Shown: positions 9,321 through 17,384 of the stretch, one piece after another | How positions within the stretch are numbered: position 1 is the stretch's first letter | Layout: each line of letters opens with the position of its first letter | Origin: an uncultured Lachnospiraceae bacterium | GTDB lineage: Bacteria; Bacillota; Clostridia; Lachnospirales; Lachnospiraceae | Direction: 5' to 3' | Length of the DNA stretch: 36,463 bases | NCBI GenBank assembly: GCA_934330725.1 | Contig: CAKRGM010000025.1 | Location: 1-36,463 of the forward strand | Made by a program: the position numbers and the translations under genes | Notes under the pieces: generated by a model | Seen by the model: the letters and a program-made list of their open reading frames with translations, nothing else | Database searches by the model: none | Told to the model about the DNA's origin: nothing

Positions 9321-9360
9321 TAGTGTGGCGCAAAGCGTTTGCGGAATGGAGCGTAGTGTG
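9321..9360 (+). repeat. Hairpin start-site element before potC (short form)
   Basis: A 33-base unit bounded by two copies of TAGTGTG (9321-9327 and 9354-9360). It contains a perfect stem CGCAAA/TTTGCG (9329-9334 and 9338-9343, loop GCG), then GGAATGGAG and the GTG that starts potC. It shares the hairpin/Shine-Dalgarno/start layout of the longer copies at 13173, 18890 and 20417. It is the smallest member seen. Confidence 0.7.
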
Positions 9361-10152
9361 AAAAGTCGGTTTAAATATGGATTTATATGTCTGATTCTTT
9401 TATTTATGTATTGCCCGATTCTTATCCTTGCAGTATACAGTTTTACTGATTCGGCAAATATCGGGGCAATACAGTCTTTTTCATTTAATAATTATATTAC
9501 ACTTTTTACAACACCTGAATTATCACATATGATCTTCGGGTCTGTAATTCTTGCAGTTGGAAGTGCTTTAATTGCAACGATACTGGGAACAACAGGAGCC
9601 ATAGGGGCATTTTATTCAAAGAAAAAAATGAAAACGGCGATAACTGCATTAAATCAGGTTCCTGTAGTTAATGCAGATGTTGTGACAGGTTTTTCAATAT
9701 GTATACTTATTGTTGTGGTTTTAGGAGTAAGTAAGGATACATATATTCCGTTAGTAGCAGGACATGTAGTCCTTAGTGCACCATTTGTATACCTTGCAGT
9801 TGTGCCAAAGCTTAAGCAGATGGATCAAAGTCTTTATGAGGCTGCACTTGATCTTGGAGCGACACCTGCAACAGCCCTGTTTAAGGTTATAATTCCTCAG
9901 ATTGCATCAGGAATATTGTCAGGATTTGTAATGGCAGTTACATTGTCATTAGATGATTATTTTGTTGCAACCTATACGAAGCCGGCAACATTTGATACAA
10001 TAAGTACGTATGTTGTAAATGCTACAAAGGGAGCACAGACACAGATTAAGACAGCACTCTGGGCTTTGTCTACGATTATTTTTCTTATTGTGCTGATAGT
10101 GGAGATTGCAATAAATATAAGTGCAAAAAAGAAAGCATCAGGAGAGGAGTAG
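9358..10152 (+). CDS. potC: Spermidine/putrescine ABC transporter permease PotC (GTG start)
   Basis: The second permease of the polyamine importer: a 264-residue protein with six hydrophobic segments and an EAA loop (EAALDLGATPATALFKV, then IPQIASG). The frame is open upstream to 9325, but that extension is translated repeat sequence (a hairpin element at 9321-9360). The GTG at 9358 has an ideal GGAATGGAG ribosome binding site six bases before it and gives 264 residues, the usual PotC length. The ATG at 9346 lies inside that ribosome binding site and is unlikely. A 56-base gap separates it from potB, the largest gap inside this operon, and that gap is filled by the repeat element. It overlaps nothing; potD starts 8 bases downstream. 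Confidence 0.92.
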   Translation: MKSRFKYGFICLILLFMYCPILILAVYSFTDSANIGAIQSFSFNNYITLFTTPELSHMIFGSVILAVGSALIATILGTTGAIGAFYSKKKMKTAITALNQVPVVNADVVTGFSICILIVVVLGVSKDTYIPLVAGHVVLSAPFVYLAVVPKLKQMDQSLYEAALDLGATPATALFKVIIPQIASGILSGFVMAVTLSLDDYFVATYTKPATFDTISTYVVNATKGAQTQIKTALWALSTIIFLIVLIVEIAINISAKKKASGEE

Positions 10153-10159
10153 AAGGTTG

Positions 10160-11674
10160 ATGAACAGGATTATTAAGGCGGCATTGGCAAAGATACTTAC
10201 TGTAGTGCTTTTTGCAGCAGGCTTTACGACTGCATTAGTGTTTAATATAGGTACTAAAACTGTAAAAGCAGCTGAAGGCAATGATACTATAACGCTTAAG
10301 ATATGTAACTGGGAAGAATATATAGATGAAGGCGGATGGGATGATTCAATAGACCTTGACAGCAAAGAAATAAAGGGTGAGAATTCCATGATAAAAGACT
10401 TTGAAGACTGGTACTATAAAACATATAACAAAAAGGTAAATGTGGAATACAGCTGTGTGGGAACAAATGAGGAGCTGTATAATATGCTTACACTTGGCGA
10501 TGAGTATGACCTTGTATGTCCTTCTGAATATATGATAATGAAACTTATGAAAGAAGGCTGGCTTGAGCCTTTTTCAGATAGTTTTTATGACACAGGGACA
10601 GCGCAAAATTATTATGCAAAGGGTGTTTCGCCTTTTATTAAAAAGACATTTGACAGTAATAAAATCAATGATGAACCATGGAGTAAGTATGCAGCCGGTT
10701 ATATGTGGGGAATTACAGGAATAGTGTATAATCCTGAGGAAGTAACCAGGGAAGAAGCATCTACATGGAAGATAATTGATAATGAAAAATTTAAAAGACG
10801 TATTACGATTAAAGATAATGTAAGAGACTCAATGTTTGCAGCAGTAGGGGCAATAAAGTCGGATAAACTTACATCACAGGAATTTAAAGCACAGCCTGAC
10901 TATGCAGAGAAGCTTGCTGCTGAAATGAACGATACATCGGATGATACATTGGAAAAAACGCAGGACTATCTTCAGGCTGTAAAGGATAATGCGTATTCAT
11001 TTGAAACAGACAGTGGCAAGGCTGATATGATTACCGGAAAAGTAGCAGCAGGATATCAGTGGTCCGGAGATGCAATTTATACACTTGATCAGGCAGAAAA
11101 AGATGATGTGCAGCTGAATTTTTCAGTGCCTGAGGAAAGTACAAATCTTTATTTTGACGGATGGGTAATGCTTAAATCAGGAATTAATGGAAATGATGAA
11201 AAGAAGCAGGCAGCCGAAAGCTTTATAAATTTTATTTCCATGCCTGAAAATGCTGTCAGAAATATGTATTATATCGGCTACACTTCGGTAATATCCGGAG
11301 GCGACAGTAATGTGGTATATGATTATGTAAAGTGGAATTATGAAGCTGATGAAAATGATACTGATACGGCTGAATATAAATTAGGATACTTCTTTTCAGG
11401 AGATTCAGATGACAAAGATTATATTCTTACAGTGCCAAAGGAACAGACGCAGCGTCAGCTGCTTGCACAGTATCCGTCTGAAGATGTTATGCAAAGAAGT
11501 GCAATTATGCAGTATTTTGATAATACTGAAAATGCAAAGATAAATCAGATGTGGATAAATGTAAGGTGCTGCAATATAAAAAGTATTCCGGTGTGGGCAT
11601 GGATACTGGCCGCACTGGTAATTGCGGGAGCAGTCGTAATGTTAATAAAAAAATTGCAACAAAGGAGATTATAA
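10160..11674 (+). CDS. potD: Polyamine-binding protein PotD with C-terminal membrane anchor
   Basis: The extracellular spermidine/putrescine receptor of the transporter. The chosen ATG at 10160 gives an N-terminus MNRIIKAALAKIL that begins a normal Sec signal (hydrophobic core, then VKAAEG as likely cleavage site). An in-frame ATG at 10121 lies inside potC and would add 13 charged residues. The mature start (LKICNWEEYID) is the PotD hallmark. Unlike most clostridial binding proteins there is no lipobox cysteine. Instead, the C-terminus has a hydrophobic helix (about residues 475-497, PVWAWILAALVIAGAVVMLI) followed by KKLQQRRL, which would anchor the protein in the membrane with the binding lobes outside. 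Length is 504 residues versus about 350 for classical PotD; the excess is partly this tail and inserted acidic loops. Confidence 0.92.
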   Translation: MNRIIKAALAKILTVVLFAAGFTTALVFNIGTKTVKAAEGNDTITLKICNWEEYIDEGGWDDSIDLDSKEIKGENSMIKDFEDWYYKTYNKKVNVEYSCVGTNEELYNMLTLGDEYDLVCPSEYMIMKLMKEGWLEPFSDSFYDTGTAQNYYAKGVSPFIKKTFDSNKINDEPWSKYAAGYMWGITGIVYNPEEVTREEASTWKIIDNEKFKRRITIKDNVRDSMFAAVGAIKSDKLTSQEFKAQPDYAEKLAAEMNDTSDDTLEKTQDYLQAVKDNAYSFETDSGKADMITGKVAAGYQWSGDAIYTLDQAEKDDVQLNFSVPEESTNLYFDGWVMLKSGINGNDEKKQAAESFINFISMPENAVRNMYYIGYTSVISGGDSNVVYDYVKWNYEADENDTDTAEYKLGYFFSGDSDDKDYILTVPKEQTQRQLLAQYPSEDVMQRSAIMQYFDNTENAKINQMWINVRCCNIKSIPVWAWILAALVIAGAVVMLIKKLQQRRL

Positions 11675-11677
11675 GCT

Positions 11678-13162
11678 ATGCCAGTTTTTGATTTTACCAA
11701 TATGTCTAATGAAAAGGCACAGTCAGTTTGTACATATACAGTCTTTTATACAGATTCAAAGGAGAAGACACCTGAAGAGCCAATTTTTGTTCTGGATAAC
11801 AAAGCAAAGCAGATGGCTCATCACACATCAGGTCTGTTTTTGAATATGAATAAACGGTCGGCATTTGAATTTAAAGATGAAGGACAGGCATTTACGGCAG
11901 ATATACTCCGCATAGATGCCCGTTTTGTAAGTCTTTTAAGATGGCTTGGAGAAAACCATATAAATGTGCGCCTTACCGGGCAAAATCAAGATGATGGATA
12001 TGCGGTATATAAAATACGAAGAATCGTTCTTGGCGGTGGTAAAAAGTTATCAGCAGAGGACGGTTTTCTTCAGTTTATGATAGAACGGATTCTTCAGGGA
12101 AGTGCACCGGCAAAAGATGAAGATGATGAGGATGAAGATGATAACAGCAATGATGTTAAACTTACAAGTATTCAGAACATTTCAGATTTTATAACATGTG
12201 CAGGAAAAACATTGCCTGATAATATAAGGATCTGGGCGGCAAGGAATCTTGCACTTGCACGTTCCAGTGAGATATCACCGGAAGAAAGAAGACATGCCCA
12301 GAGAGCACTTTCAATAATGCTTAATATTCAGTGGAAAAGTAATTATTTCGAGGCGATTGATGCCAAAGAGGCACGGCATATCTTAGACGAGGAACTTTAC
12401 GGAATGGAGCGGGTAAAACAAAGAATAATGGAAACGATTATTCAGATAAACCGTACACATACACTTCCTGCATATGGGCTTCTTCTTGTAGGACCGGCAG
12501 GAACCGGCAAGTCGCAGATAGCCTATGCTGTAGCACGTATTTTAAAGCTGCCATGGACAACACTTGATATGAGCTCAATAAATGATCCCGAACAGCTGAC
12601 AGGAAGTTCAAGAATTTATGCAAATGCAAAGCCGGGAATTATAATGGAAGCATTTTCAATGGCAGGAGAATCCAATCTGGTATGTATAATTAACGAGCTT
12701 GATAAGGCATCTTCAGGTAATGGAAAAGGTAATCCGGCAGATGTGCTTCTTACTCTTCTGGATAATCTTGGTTTTACGGATAATTACATGGAATGCATGG
12801 TTCCTACGGTCGGGGTATATCCAATAGCAACAGCTAATAATAAGAATGCTATAAGTGCACCACTTATGTCACGTTTTGCAGTAATTGATATTCCGGATTA
12901 TACTCCGGAAGAGAAAAAGATAATATTCAGTAAATTTGCACTTCCTAAGGTACTTAAACGTATCGGCCTTAAGGAGAATGAGTGTATTATAACGCAGGAC
13001 GGACTTGATGAGGTGGTAGAACAGTATAAGGATACTACAGGTATCAGAGATCTTGAACAGGCGGCAGAACATCTTGCAGCAAATGCACTTTACAGGATTG
13101 AAGTTGATAATGTATCACAGGTAATATTTGATGCCGGAGAAATACGGAAACTTTTTGAATAA
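11678..13162 (+). CDS. Lon-type AAA+ ATPase lacking the protease domain
   Basis: A 494-residue cytoplasmic ATPase. The N-terminal 145 residues are not recognised; an acidic linker (DEDDEDEDD, about 148-160) follows, then a helical region with the Lon-like phrase LDEELYGMERVKQRI. The AAA+ core has Walker A GPAGTGKS (272-279), a Walker B region IINELDK in which the usual aspartate is Asn339 but Glu340 is kept, sensor 1 (IATANN), an arginine-finger region (SRFAVID) and sensor 2 (GIRDLEQ). The protein stops shortly after sensor 2, so the Ser-Lys protease domain of Lon is absent. It begins 3 bases after potD with AAAGGAG before it, so it belongs to the same transcript. It may be a remodelling ATPase or a MoxR-like chaperone for transporter or kinase; no function is proven. 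Confidence 0.85.
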   Translation: MPVFDFTNMSNEKAQSVCTYTVFYTDSKEKTPEEPIFVLDNKAKQMAHHTSGLFLNMNKRSAFEFKDEGQAFTADILRIDARFVSLLRWLGENHINVRLTGQNQDDGYAVYKIRRIVLGGGKKLSAEDGFLQFMIERILQGSAPAKDEDDEDEDDNSNDVKLTSIQNISDFITCAGKTLPDNIRIWAARNLALARSSEISPEERRHAQRALSIMLNIQWKSNYFEAIDAKEARHILDEELYGMERVKQRIMETIIQINRTHTLPAYGLLLVGPAGTGKSQIAYAVARILKLPWTTLDMSSINDPEQLTGSSRIYANAKPGIIMEAFSMAGESNLVCIINELDKASSGNGKGNPADVLLTLLDNLGFTDNYMECMVPTVGVYPIATANNKNAISAPLMSRFAVIDIPDYTPEEKKIIFSKFALPKVLKRIGLKENECIITQDGLDEVVEQYKDTTGIRDLEQAAEHLAANALYRIEVDNVSQVIFDAGEIRKLFE

Positions 13163-13172
13163 ATAAAAGTTG

Positions 13173-13260
13173 CTCATGGTGGCAGATGAGAAATCGCCTG
13201 CACGAATTTCTCATCGCCTTTTCGCAGCAAAGTTGTCTAGAAAAGAGGATTAGAATGAAT
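13173..13260 (+). repeat. Hairpin start-site element, copy A, before the LOG gene
   Basis: An 88-base sequence that aligns without gaps to 18919-19006 at roughly three-quarters identity. It holds a 10-bp perfect stem (13185-13194 with 13206-13215), a second stem CTTTTC/GAAAAG (13218-13223 with 13240-13245), the ribosome binding site AGAGG and the context GATTAG-AATGAAT ending in the LOG start codon. Its left end, next to the AAA+ stop codon, lacks the usual TTAGTGTGAA boundary and looks truncated. Confidence 0.75.
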
Positions 13261-13800
13261 ATAGCAGTATATTGTGGTTCGTCATCGGGAAATAAAGAAG
13301 CTTATACAATTGGCGCAGTTGCACTTGGCGTCTGGATTGCAGAAAACGGACATACTCTTGTGTACGGAGGGGCACGTGGAGGATTGATGGGAACTGTGGC
13401 TAATTCTGTTTTATCTAATGGAGGTAAGGTGACAGGAGTGATTCCCGATGTTGAATCCATACAGAAGAAACGTCATCAGTTTCTGACGGAATATATAGAA
13501 ACAAAAGATATGGCAGAAAGAAAATCAAAGATGCTTGAGATTGCAGATGCATATATTGCACTGCCGGGAGGTCCCGGAACGCTTGACGAGATTACGGATG
13601 TTATATCACTTGCAAGGCTTAAGATTAATGACAAGCCATGTATATTATATGATATATCCGGATTTTACCAGCCGCTTAAAAATGTTTTTGAACAGATGAT
13701 ATCATCAGGATTTTCATATAAAGAGGATTTTAGAAATGTTCTTATATCAGATGATTTGGACAGGATTGGTACGTTTATAACGAAAGGAATGGGAAAATAA
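13255..13800 (+). CDS. LOG family (TIGR00730-type) nucleotide 5'-monophosphate phosphoribohydrolase-like protein
   Basis: A 181-residue Rossmann-fold protein. It begins MNIAVYCGSSSG, the usual start of the family, and carries GGARGGLMG and the signature PGGPGTLDE that binds the nucleotide phosphate and catalyses N-glycosidic cleavage. Plant and bacterial relatives hydrolyse cytokinin riboside monophosphates or AMP-like nucleotides; the bacterial substrate is usually unknown. The frame extends upstream to an ATG at 13186, but those 23 codons are translated hairpin repeat sequence; the ATG at 13255 has a good AAAAGAGG ribosome binding site and matches family length. Three bases separate it from the next gene, the CobW-like GTPase, so they form a pair. 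The 92-base gap to the AAA+ gene holds repeat copy A. Confidence 0.9.
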   Translation: MNIAVYCGSSSGNKEAYTIGAVALGVWIAENGHTLVYGGARGGLMGTVANSVLSNGGKVTGVIPDVESIQKKRHQFLTEYIETKDMAERKSKMLEIADAYIALPGGPGTLDEITDVISLARLKINDKPCILYDISGFYQPLKNVFEQMISSGFSYKEDFRNVLISDDLDRIGTFITKGMGK

Positions 13801-13803
13801 ACA

Positions 13804-14748
13804 ATGGTTAAAATAGATCTTATTACAGGCTTTTTAGGCTCCGGGAAAACGACATTTATAAGGAAGTATGCCAGGTATCTGATGAGTAAGGGATTAAATA
13901 TAGGGATTCTTGAAAATGATTATGGTGCAGTAAATGTAGATATGATGCTTTTGCAGGATCTTATGGGTGATAAATGTGAGCTTGAAATGATTTCAGGTGG
14001 ATGTGATAAGGAAACTCACATAAGGAGATTCAGGACAAAATTAATCTCAATGGGTATGTGTGGCTATGACCGTGTTATTGTTGAACCTTCAGGAATATAT
14101 GATGTTGATGAGTTTTTCGATGTACTGCGTGATGATCCGCTTGACCGCTGGTATGAAACAGGAAATGTAATTACAATTGTAGATGCCAAACTTGAAAATG
14201 ATTTGTCACAGGAAGCAGACTATATTCTTGCATCGGAAGCAGCAGATGCGGGAAAAATTATTTTAAGCCATGCTGATGAAGCATCAGATGAACAGGCAGA
14301 TGCAGTTATAAGACATTTAAACAGGGCATTGGAACAGATAAAGTGTAAGCGTGTTCTTAAACCGGATAGAGATATTATAAAAAGAAGCATTACAGAGCTT
14401 TCAGATAAAGATTTTGATGAACTTCTGCAGTGCGGATATGTTATGGAAAATTATCAAAAGCTTGATAAGAAAGATAATAAGGGGTTTGAGTCATTATATT
14501 TTATGGATGTCAAAATGATGGAGAGCCAGTTGGAAAAAGCAGTAGAGCATATAATGAATGACAGTGGATGCGGAGATGTTTTCCGTGTAAAGGGATTTAT
14601 GCAGAATGAAGATGGCAAATGGCTTCAGCTGAATGCAACGCATAATGGCATTGATTTAAAACCGATAGAAAAGGGACAGGATGTGCTGATAGTAATAGGA
14701 GAGAATTTAAAAGAAGAAAATGTGAAAAAATATATACGTAATATGTAA
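13804..14748 (+). CDS. CobW/G3E-family P-loop GTPase-like protein without the CxCC metal motif
   Basis: A 314-residue protein with a G3E start: ITGFLGSGKTT (Walker A, residues 9-17), an END segment for switch I, then VEPSG and VDAK. In metallochaperones of this family a CxCC motif follows the first domain. Here the position reads SGGCDKE (Cys67 only), so the zinc-site cysteines are missing. The guanine-specificity motif NKxD is replaced by SHAD, so nucleotide preference is uncertain. A C-terminal beta region (FRVKGFMQNEDGKW) resembles the CobW_C domain. It is probably co-transcribed with the LOG gene. A metal-chaperone role should not be assumed; a related subfamily with an altered loop seems to occur in Clostridia, but I cannot verify this. 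Confidence 0.82.
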   Translation: MVKIDLITGFLGSGKTTFIRKYARYLMSKGLNIGILENDYGAVNVDMMLLQDLMGDKCELEMISGGCDKETHIRRFRTKLISMGMCGYDRVIVEPSGIYDVDEFFDVLRDDPLDRWYETGNVITIVDAKLENDLSQEADYILASEAADAGKIILSHADEASDEQADAVIRHLNRALEQIKCKRVLKPDRDIIKRSITELSDKDFDELLQCGYVMENYQKLDKKDNKGFESLYFMDVKMMESQLEKAVEHIMNDSGCGDVFRVKGFMQNEDGKWLQLNATHNGIDLKPIEKGQDVLIVIGENLKEENVKKYIRNM

Positions 14749-14832
14749 TATATAAAAGCTTTCTGAAAATGCAGATGACTTTGCAATCACATATTCTGGT
14801 GTAAATGTATATATTAATAAAAATTAACGTAA

Positions 14833-15948
14833 ATGAGAATACATGCTGAAATGAAAAAATGCTATTCTTTAAATTATAAATTTCCGGGTATCACAGATGA
14901 GTATGCGTCAGTTGACTGCTGGCTTAAAGACAAAGCAGATGCAGATAAGGTAATTATGACGCCGGATAAGATAAGACAATATAACAGGAGCATTGAAGAT
15001 ACTGATGGCTGTGGTATTGTTGATATAACGAAAGTTTCATCTGAACATCAGTCATATGGCATTATAACAGCACAGACTGATGTAAGGTCAGAACCTGTGG
15101 ATGGAAATGGTACAATACAGATGGATATGCTTCAGGAATCAACAATGAAGATTGGAGAAGGCGTAATAATATTGCACAGTAATTCCTACGGAGACTGGCT
15201 ATATGTACAGGGACATAATTATGCCGGCTGGGTTAAGCAATCCAATGTTGCCGGGTGCACCAGGAAAGAACTGTCAGATTATGTTACATCATCTGAATTT
15301 ATATTAGTGACAGCACCGGCAGATGTAAGATGCAGAGGCGAACAGCTGCATTTTGAAATGGGCTGCAGGCTTATGTCAAGAACAGATAAGACCGGTAAAG
15401 TTATTGCAGCACTCAGGCCGGTAAGAGATAAAGAAGGAAAAATCGGATATAAAGAAATGCCGCTTTATAACATAGAATATCACAGAGGTTATCTTCCATA
15501 TACTAACAGATACGTTCTGGATCAGGCAATGAAGCTGCTTAATATACCATACGGCTGGGGCAATGCAGATAATCTGTTAGATTGTAGTGGGACGGTTGTA
15601 TCAGTATATGACTGCTTTGGAATCAGTATTCCAAGAAATACTTCGGCAATGGCTAAATGTCCATACACAAAAACAGACGTAAGTGGAATGACTTTTTCTG
15701 AAAAAAAAGAACTGTTAAAAAATATTATGCCCGGAAGTCTTATTATAACAAAAGGGCATGTTATGTTATTTCTTGGAGTTAAATGTGGGGAGCCATATGT
15801 CCTTCATAATTTCACGGCATATAAAAATGAGTCAGGCAATATACAGCATGTAAACCAGTGTACTATTACGCCGTTAGATTTCCTTAGAAAAAATGAAAGC
15901 ACTATGCTTGAGGATATTACAACTATTGTAGAGGTAAAAAGTATATAA
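14833..15948 (+). CDS. SH3 and NlpC/P60 domain cysteine peptidase, YkfC-like
   Basis: A 371-residue protein with two bacterial SH3-like regions (about 75-150 and 155-225, the first with WLYVQGHNYAGWV) followed by an NlpC/P60 domain. The catalytic triad is visible as Cys251 in LLDCSG, His309 in KGHVML and His325 in LHNF. There is no signal peptide or membrane segment, so it probably acts in the cytoplasm like YkfC, which cleaves gamma-D-Glu-diaminopimelate peptides during murein peptide recycling. The C69 dipeptidase at 17385 fits the same theme. The start is uncertain: the ATG at 14833 has no clear ribosome binding site, and the ATG at 14851 is an alternative. An 84-base A/T-rich gap precedes it. 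Confidence 0.85.
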   Translation: MRIHAEMKKCYSLNYKFPGITDEYASVDCWLKDKADADKVIMTPDKIRQYNRSIEDTDGCGIVDITKVSSEHQSYGIITAQTDVRSEPVDGNGTIQMDMLQESTMKIGEGVIILHSNSYGDWLYVQGHNYAGWVKQSNVAGCTRKELSDYVTSSEFILVTAPADVRCRGEQLHFEMGCRLMSRTDKTGKVIAALRPVRDKEGKIGYKEMPLYNIEYHRGYLPYTNRYVLDQAMKLLNIPYGWGNADNLLDCSGTVVSVYDCFGISIPRNTSAMAKCPYTKTDVSGMTFSEKKELLKNIMPGSLIITKGHVMLFLGVKCGEPYVLHNFTAYKNESGNIQHVNQCTITPLDFLRKNESTMLEDITTIVEVKSI

Positions 15949-16010
15949 AGGGTAATTATAATAAGTTCTACAATATACTATACATTTTTTAAAGCAGAAT
16001 GGAGAAGTTT

Positions 16011-16499
16011 ATGAATATCAGATATGCGACAAAGCAGGATATACCTGTTATTATGGATATATATAAAAATGCAAGAGAATTTATGAGAAAGAATGGCAAT
16101 CCTACGCAATGGGGCAGTGGAAATCCAAAGCAGGAGCAGATAGAAAAAGGCATTAAGAGAAATGAATTTTATGTCTGTATTGAAGATGAAAAAATAGCCG
16201 GTGTATTTGCGTTTATAATAGGCCCCGATCCTACATACGGGGTAATTGAGCAGGGAGACTGGCATTATGACATGACTTATGGAACAATCCACCGGATTGC
16301 ATCAGATGGATGTACACGTGGAATAACGAAAGCATGCTTTGATTTTTGCAGTTCAAAAATAAATTATTTAAGAATAGATACACATGCAGACAATAAACCA
16401 ATGCAGACAGCTGTGACAAAGTATGGCTTTAAAAAATGTGGGATTATACATGTAGCAGACGGAACTGAAAGAATTGCTTTTGATTACTTAAAGGTATAG
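16011..16499 (+). CDS. GNAT family N-acetyltransferase
   Basis: A 162-residue GNAT protein. It begins MNIRYATKQDIP, the usual first strand and helix, and contains HRIASDGCTRG, the acetyl-CoA-binding motif A in the divergent form found in many clostridial homologues, then LRIDTHADNKPMQ and YGFKKCGI, typical motif B sequences. The ATG at 16011 was chosen because GGAGAA lies seven bases before it; an ATG at 15999 overlaps that site. The substrate is unknown. It stands 62 bases after the peptidase and 47 before the next gene, so a shared transcript is possible but no promoter or terminator could be assigned. Confidence 0.88.
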   Translation: MNIRYATKQDIPVIMDIYKNAREFMRKNGNPTQWGSGNPKQEQIEKGIKRNEFYVCIEDEKIAGVFAFIIGPDPTYGVIEQGDWHYDMTYGTIHRIASDGCTRGITKACFDFCSSKINYLRIDTHADNKPMQTAVTKYGFKKCGIIHVADGTERIAFDYLKV

Positions 16500-16546
16500 A
16501 ATAATAAAAAGAAATTTACGGATATTTTAAAGGCAGTGATTATTTT

Positions 16547-17281
16547 ATGAAAAAGCAGATGATAAACAGAATAATATTATATATTGCAGGACTTCTTATA
16601 CTTGCGTTAGGACTGACATTGAATACAAAAGCAGGGCTCGGGGTGTCACCGATTATATCTGTTTCGTTTTCTATATCTGAGATTGCCGGCTGGAATTTTG
16701 GAAATACAACAATGGGACTTTATAGTGTATTTGTTGTTGCAGAAAATATTCTTCATTGTATAAGACAGCGCCAGTATGAAAAGAAATCTGACAAAGCATT
16801 GCAGCATGCTAATAAGGTGGATAGAAAACTTATCTTATTCATGGATATAATGCAGATACTATTAAGTATTGTGTTTACAAGGTTTTTAAATATATTTTCT
16901 TCGGTTATTCCTGATATACAGTCTGTTGTAAGTAGTGAAAAGGCAGAGATGGCGGTACGTTTTATTGTTCTGGTTGCACCACTTGTTTTAACGGGAATAG
17001 GGGCTGCCATGTCTTTAAATATGAGGATAGTTCCAAATCCTGGTGATGGAATCGTGCAGGCAATATCAGATTGTATTCATAAAAGTGTAGGCTTTACTAA
17101 AAATTGTTTTGATATATTTAATGTAACAGTTACTGTTATTATAAGTCATATCTTTACCGGACAGTTACATGGAGTCGGTATAGGAACAGTGCTGGCGGTA
17201 ATCGGAGTCGGCCGTACAATTGCATTATTTAATCATCTGGCCAGGGCAGATATGATAAAACTTGCAGGAATAGAAGAATAG
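16547..17281 (+). CDS. YczE/YyaS/YitT-type integral membrane protein
   Basis: A 244-residue membrane protein with about five hydrophobic helices: about residues 8-25, 50-68, 94-118, 133-155 and 186-232. The N-terminal sequence GLGLTLNTKAGLGVSPI, given here by key residues (GLxLxxKAGLGVSP), and the later RIVPNPGDGIVQAI are hallmarks of the YczE family, whose members are proposed transporters or regulators of unknown substrate. The start follows AAAGGCAGTG. A positively charged loop (about 72-92) is expected in the cytoplasm. No partner gene is evident. A 13-bp dyad follows the stop codon by 5 bases. Confidence 0.85.
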   Translation: MKKQMINRIILYIAGLLILALGLTLNTKAGLGVSPIISVSFSISEIAGWNFGNTTMGLYSVFVVAENILHCIRQRQYEKKSDKALQHANKVDRKLILFMDIMQILLSIVFTRFLNIFSSVIPDIQSVVSSEKAEMAVRFIVLVAPLVLTGIGAAMSLNMRIVPNPGDGIVQAISDCIHKSVGFTKNCFDIFNVTVTVIISHIFTGQLHGVGIGTVLAVIGVGRTIALFNHLARADMIKLAGIEE

Positions 17282-17286
17282 GGTAA

Positions 17287-17325
17287 TTGTAAAATTAACG
17301 ATTTTGTGAATTGTTAATTTTACAA
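17287..17325. promoter_or_regulatory. 13-bp perfect inverted repeat between yczE-like and C69 genes
   Basis: TTGTAAAATTAAC (17287-17299) and GTTAATTTTACAA (17313-17325) are perfect complements around a 13-base loop. There is no T-run after it, and the stem is A/T-rich, which argues against a normal terminator. The right arm contains TTTACA, a possible -35 element for the C69 dipeptidase gene, so it could be an operator for a dimeric regulator. Confidence 0.5.
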
Positions 17326-17384
17326 GCGAGCAGTTAAACTTAGTAAGTTCAGCAATTATATATAAATAGAAAGAAGGGAATTAT

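Noticed and set aside
9325..9357. Longer PotC starting at 9325
   Set aside because: Runs through a hairpin element; GTG at 9358 gives the normal length.
10121..10159. Longer PotD starting inside potC
   Set aside because: Would put 13 charged residues before the signal peptide and overlaps potC; the next ATG is better placed.
13186..13254. N-terminal extension of the LOG protein from an earlier ATG
   Set aside because: The 23 codons are one arm and loop of a hairpin repeat that also occurs before another gene; the later ATG has the ribosome binding site and matches family length.
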